Shown piece after piece: positions 6,080 through 8,175 of a stretch of 8,175 nucleotides of DNA; the first letter of the stretch is position 1; every line of letters begins with the position of its first letter. The DNA is from CAZTZL01 sp964617625 (GTDB taxonomy: Bacteria > Zhuqueibacterota > QNDG01 > DSAB01): assembly GCA_964617625.1 (NCBI GenBank), contig CAZTZL010000111.1, positions 1-8,175 of the forward strand. Direction: 5' to 3'. The position numbers and the translations under genes were made by a program. The notes beneath the pieces are model-generated. The model ran no database searches, was not told where the DNA came from, and saw only the letters and a program-made list of their open reading frames with translations.

Positions 6080-8175
6080 ATGTTTAAGAATTCTGTGAGA
6101 TGGATTTTTGTTGTCATCTTATGGTGTCAGCAATCCATCATCGCGCAACACGCGGATCATCCGGTGATCAGTGAGATCCGGTATCATCAGCACTCGGGTG
6201 TCAATGATGAATTTGTGGAGCTGTACAATCCTGCGGACAGTGCGGTTTTGCTCGAAGGCTGGAGACTGGTCTATAAAAAGAAGGAAGGCGGAAACTGGAC
6301 AAACAAGGAGATATTCACTTCCGACCATGTTATTCCGGCGTACGGTTTTTTTCTCTGGGGAGGAGATGCATGCGAGACGGTCCCCGATATTGTCGAAACG
6401 AGTTCGTCCGCTCTGGGATTGAGCAACAGCGGAGGGCATATTGCACTTTTGAATCCGGCTGAAGAAGTTATTGATCTGGTCGCTTGGGAGGGGGGAGATT
6501 CGCCCGAAGGCTCGGGAGATGCCGGAGAAACCGGGGAGGGAGGATCTCTCGAAAGAAAGGCATCGGAAAATTCAACTGCCGAATCCATGGCTTCCGGCGG
6601 CTCCGAGGAAAAGGATGGAAATGGTTATGATACTGATGACAATGCCAATGATTTTGTGGTTCATTCCGATTCGGAAGTACATGCCCAGAATTCGCTTAGC
6701 AGTCCCGAATCGCCGCCGCATTCCGAAGACGGAAGCGGGTCGGTTACGATTTTTCCAACAGAGATCGGATTTTCCGATACAGTGGATATCCGGATTACGA
6801 TCATGGGTGAAATGAATTGCCAGCTGGATCGTGTGGATATGATCATTCCGGAGAATTGGGAGTGGTCAGGACAGGTCACGGATATTCAGATCGAAGGGGC
6901 CGGTCTATTGAATGCCGAATTGGTTATTTCAGGGGATACACTTCATGTGTCCGGCGCAGCAATTACGGAGACGGATTCCGGGACAGTTTCAATTCTCTCA
7001 GCGGTTTCACCGGATTTTGCGGAAACATCGGTTTTTAAAATCATGACGGCCGGTATCGGCGGCACTTTGAAACCCATTCATTCTTTTCCTTCCATCATTG
7101 TCAAACAGTCCCTGTTCCAAATTATTCAGCTCCATCAGAACGATGCGATGGGCCAGTTAACCGCGCCCTTTTCCGAAGGGCAGGAGGTAACGGTAAGCGG
7201 CATTGTCACAGCGGGGAGCCATACATTTTCTTCGTCTCAGACCGAAATCTTTATTCAGGATGAGACCGCAGGGATCATTCTCTATTCTCCTGAAAGGATG
7301 ATGATTTTTTCAAGAGGGGACAGTGTCACGGTCACCGGAATACTGAGTCAATATAAGGGCATGACAGAAATTGTCCCCGATTTTGAAAATACAGTGATTC
7401 ACAGTTCGAATCATCCGGTTCCCGAACCCATGCTCCTGACCTGCGCCGAAGTGAATGCCACGTTTCAATCCGACTACTCCGAACCCAATGAGGGACGTCT
7501 GGTCCGCATCAATCGTGTGACCTATAATAGAAGCAATTCTTCTATTGAAGATTCCACAGGAGAAACGACATTGTATATTAATCTAGAAACAAATATTCCC
7601 GAACCAATAGGTACTTTCGATGTGACCGGTATTTTAAAGCAGTATGCCGAAGCGGGACCGCCTTATAAGTATGGTTACGAGATCGTTCCAAGGGACACCT
7701 CGGATATTCTTTCGTGTGAAGGGCCGCAGATCGTTTCGGGACCCGAGGTGGTGGAATGGAGCCAGGACGGTGTGACGCTTTACTGGGAAACAGATGTGGC
7801 TTCGTTCTGTACGGTTCATTACGGAGCGTCCTGCACTTACGGGGACAGTCTTTGTGATGAAACGCCTGCCACAGAGCACTGGGCCGACATTGAGGGACTG
7901 GAACCGGCAACTATTTATCATTACCAGGTCTGTGCTGAAGATTCCGAAAACAGGAATTTTTCCGGAGACCGGCTTTTTGTCACGATTTCGGATCTCTCCT
8001 CCACGGGAGAGATTCATGTCTATTTCAACGGCTCCGTGGTCGATTCCATCGCCGGTGAGAATGTGGCTTTGGGAGATCAGGATTTGGCGGGCTGGCTCTG
8101 CCACAGAATCGGTCAGGCGAAACATTCCATCGACGGCTGTTTCATGAAACTGACCGAGTGGGATGTCCGGGATTC
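6080..8175 (+). CDS. Secreted lamin-tail / OB-fold / Fn3 / phospholipase D-like protein, 3' end outside window
   Basis: The frame is open from the ATG to the window edge (698 codons plus two bases, no stop). Residues 1-22 are a signal peptide (VRWIFVVILW, cleavage before Gln23). A lamin-tail domain spans about 29-205: VISEIRYHQ, DEFVELYNPADS, LEGWRL, ALGLSNSGGHIALLNP at 111-126, LVAW at 133-136, then a Gly/Glu-rich loop and the usual closing SLERKA (156-161) and DGNGYDTDDNANDFVV (179-194). An Ig-like segment covers about 218-343. Two OB-like segments follow, about 358-447 (VTVSGIVTAG, IFIQDETAGIILY, VTGILSQYKG) and 451-544 (EGRLVRINRVTY, FDVTGILKQY, EIVPRDTSDI). Fn3-like sequence covers about 548-637 (IEGLEPATIYHYQV). 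From about 643, EIHVYFNGSV then WLCHRIGQAKHSIDG matches the start of bacterial PLD-like domains. The catalytic HKD motifs lie beyond the edge. It is probably an extracellular nuclease or phosphodiesterase (inference). Confidence 0.82.
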   Translation, partial: MFKNSVRWIFVVILWCQQSIIAQHADHPVISEIRYHQHSGVNDEFVELYNPADSAVLLEGWRLVYKKKEGGNWTNKEIFTSDHVIPAYGFFLWGGDACETVPDIVETSSSALGLSNSGGHIALLNPAEEVIDLVAWEGGDSPEGSGDAGETGEGGSLERKASENSTAESMASGGSEEKDGNGYDTDDNANDFVVHSDSEVHAQNSLSSPESPPHSEDGSGSVTIFPTEIGFSDTVDIRITIMGEMNCQLDRVDMIIPENWEWSGQVTDIQIEGAGLLNAELVISGDTLHVSGAAITETDSGTVSILSAVSPDFAETSVFKIMTAGIGGTLKPIHSFPSIIVKQSLFQIIQLHQNDAMGQLTAPFSEGQEVTVSGIVTAGSHTFSSSQTEIFIQDETAGIILYSPERMMIFSRGDSVTVTGILSQYKGMTEIVPDFENTVIHSSNHPVPEPMLLTCAEVNATFQSDYSEPNEGRLVRINRVTYNRSNSSIEDSTGETTLYINLETNIPEPIGTFDVTGILKQYAEAGPPYKYGYEIVPRDTSDILSCEGPQIVSGPEVVEWSQDGVTLYWETDVASFCTVHYGASCTYGDSLCDETPATEHWADIEGLEPATIYHYQVCAEDSENRNFSGDRLFVTISDLSSTGEIHVYFNGSVVDSIAGENVALGDQDLAGWLCHRIGQAKHSIDGCFMKLTEWDVRD

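Noticed and set aside
6125..6127. Cys16 of the secreted PLD-domain protein as a lipidation site
   Set aside because: The preceding residues are I-L-W; Trp at -1 does not fit a lipobox, whereas an Ala-Gln cleavage site follows at 22-23.
6471..6815. Plus-strand 114-codon frame within the lamin-tail gene
   Set aside because: It is an out-of-frame shadow; the frame from 6080 is continuous across it and encodes the typical lamin-tail ending.
7634..8125. Minus-strand open frame of 163 codons
   Set aside because: It is antisense to the Fn3/PLD region of the long secreted protein, with no promoter or ribosome site and an implausible composition.

Overview
The window looks like a chromosomal segment of a Gram-negative bacterium from the FCB side of the tree (Calditrichota/KSB1/Ignavibacteria-like rather than classical Bacteroides). 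The reasons are a TonB-dependent receptor with an N-terminal carboxypeptidase-regulatory-like domain, a secreted multidomain protein whose signal peptide ends in Ala-Gln, and a bacterial lamin-tail domain. This placement is inferred from protein style only; there is no rRNA or other marker gene here.

Layout. (1) Positions 32-2387, plus strand: a small exported membrane protein with a YLGPGA motif overlaps by ATGA a membrane-anchored PAPS-type sulfotransferase. A short class I SAM-dependent methyltransferase follows after about 100 bases. This reads as the tail of a cell-surface glycan or lipid modification cluster. (2) Positions 2388-2512: a short convergent spacer holds a REP-like imperfect palindrome and a weak hairpin followed by T-rich DNA. 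(3) Positions 2513-5715, minus strand: a two-gene operon of an unrecognised putative lipoprotein followed by a TonB-dependent outer-membrane receptor, with stop and start signals touching. (4) Positions 5716-6079: an AT-rich divergent regulatory region with a near-consensus sigma70-type promoter pointing right and a weaker one pointing left. (5) Positions 6080-8175, plus strand: a gene open to the window edge (698 codons seen). It encodes a secreted protein with signal peptide, lamin-tail domain, Ig-like segment, two OB-fold-like segments, an Fn3-like domain and the start of a phospholipase D-like domain. It has no stop codon in the window.

Possible interplay (inference). The divergent pair of a secreted PLD-type hydrolase and an outer-membrane receptor/lipoprotein operon could degrade an extracellular polymer such as DNA or phospholipid and import the product. 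The left-hand genes look functionally separate. No tRNA, rRNA, CRISPR array, transposase or clear attachment site was found. The most notable items are the lamin-tail/OB/Fn3/PLD architecture and the REP-like palindrome.
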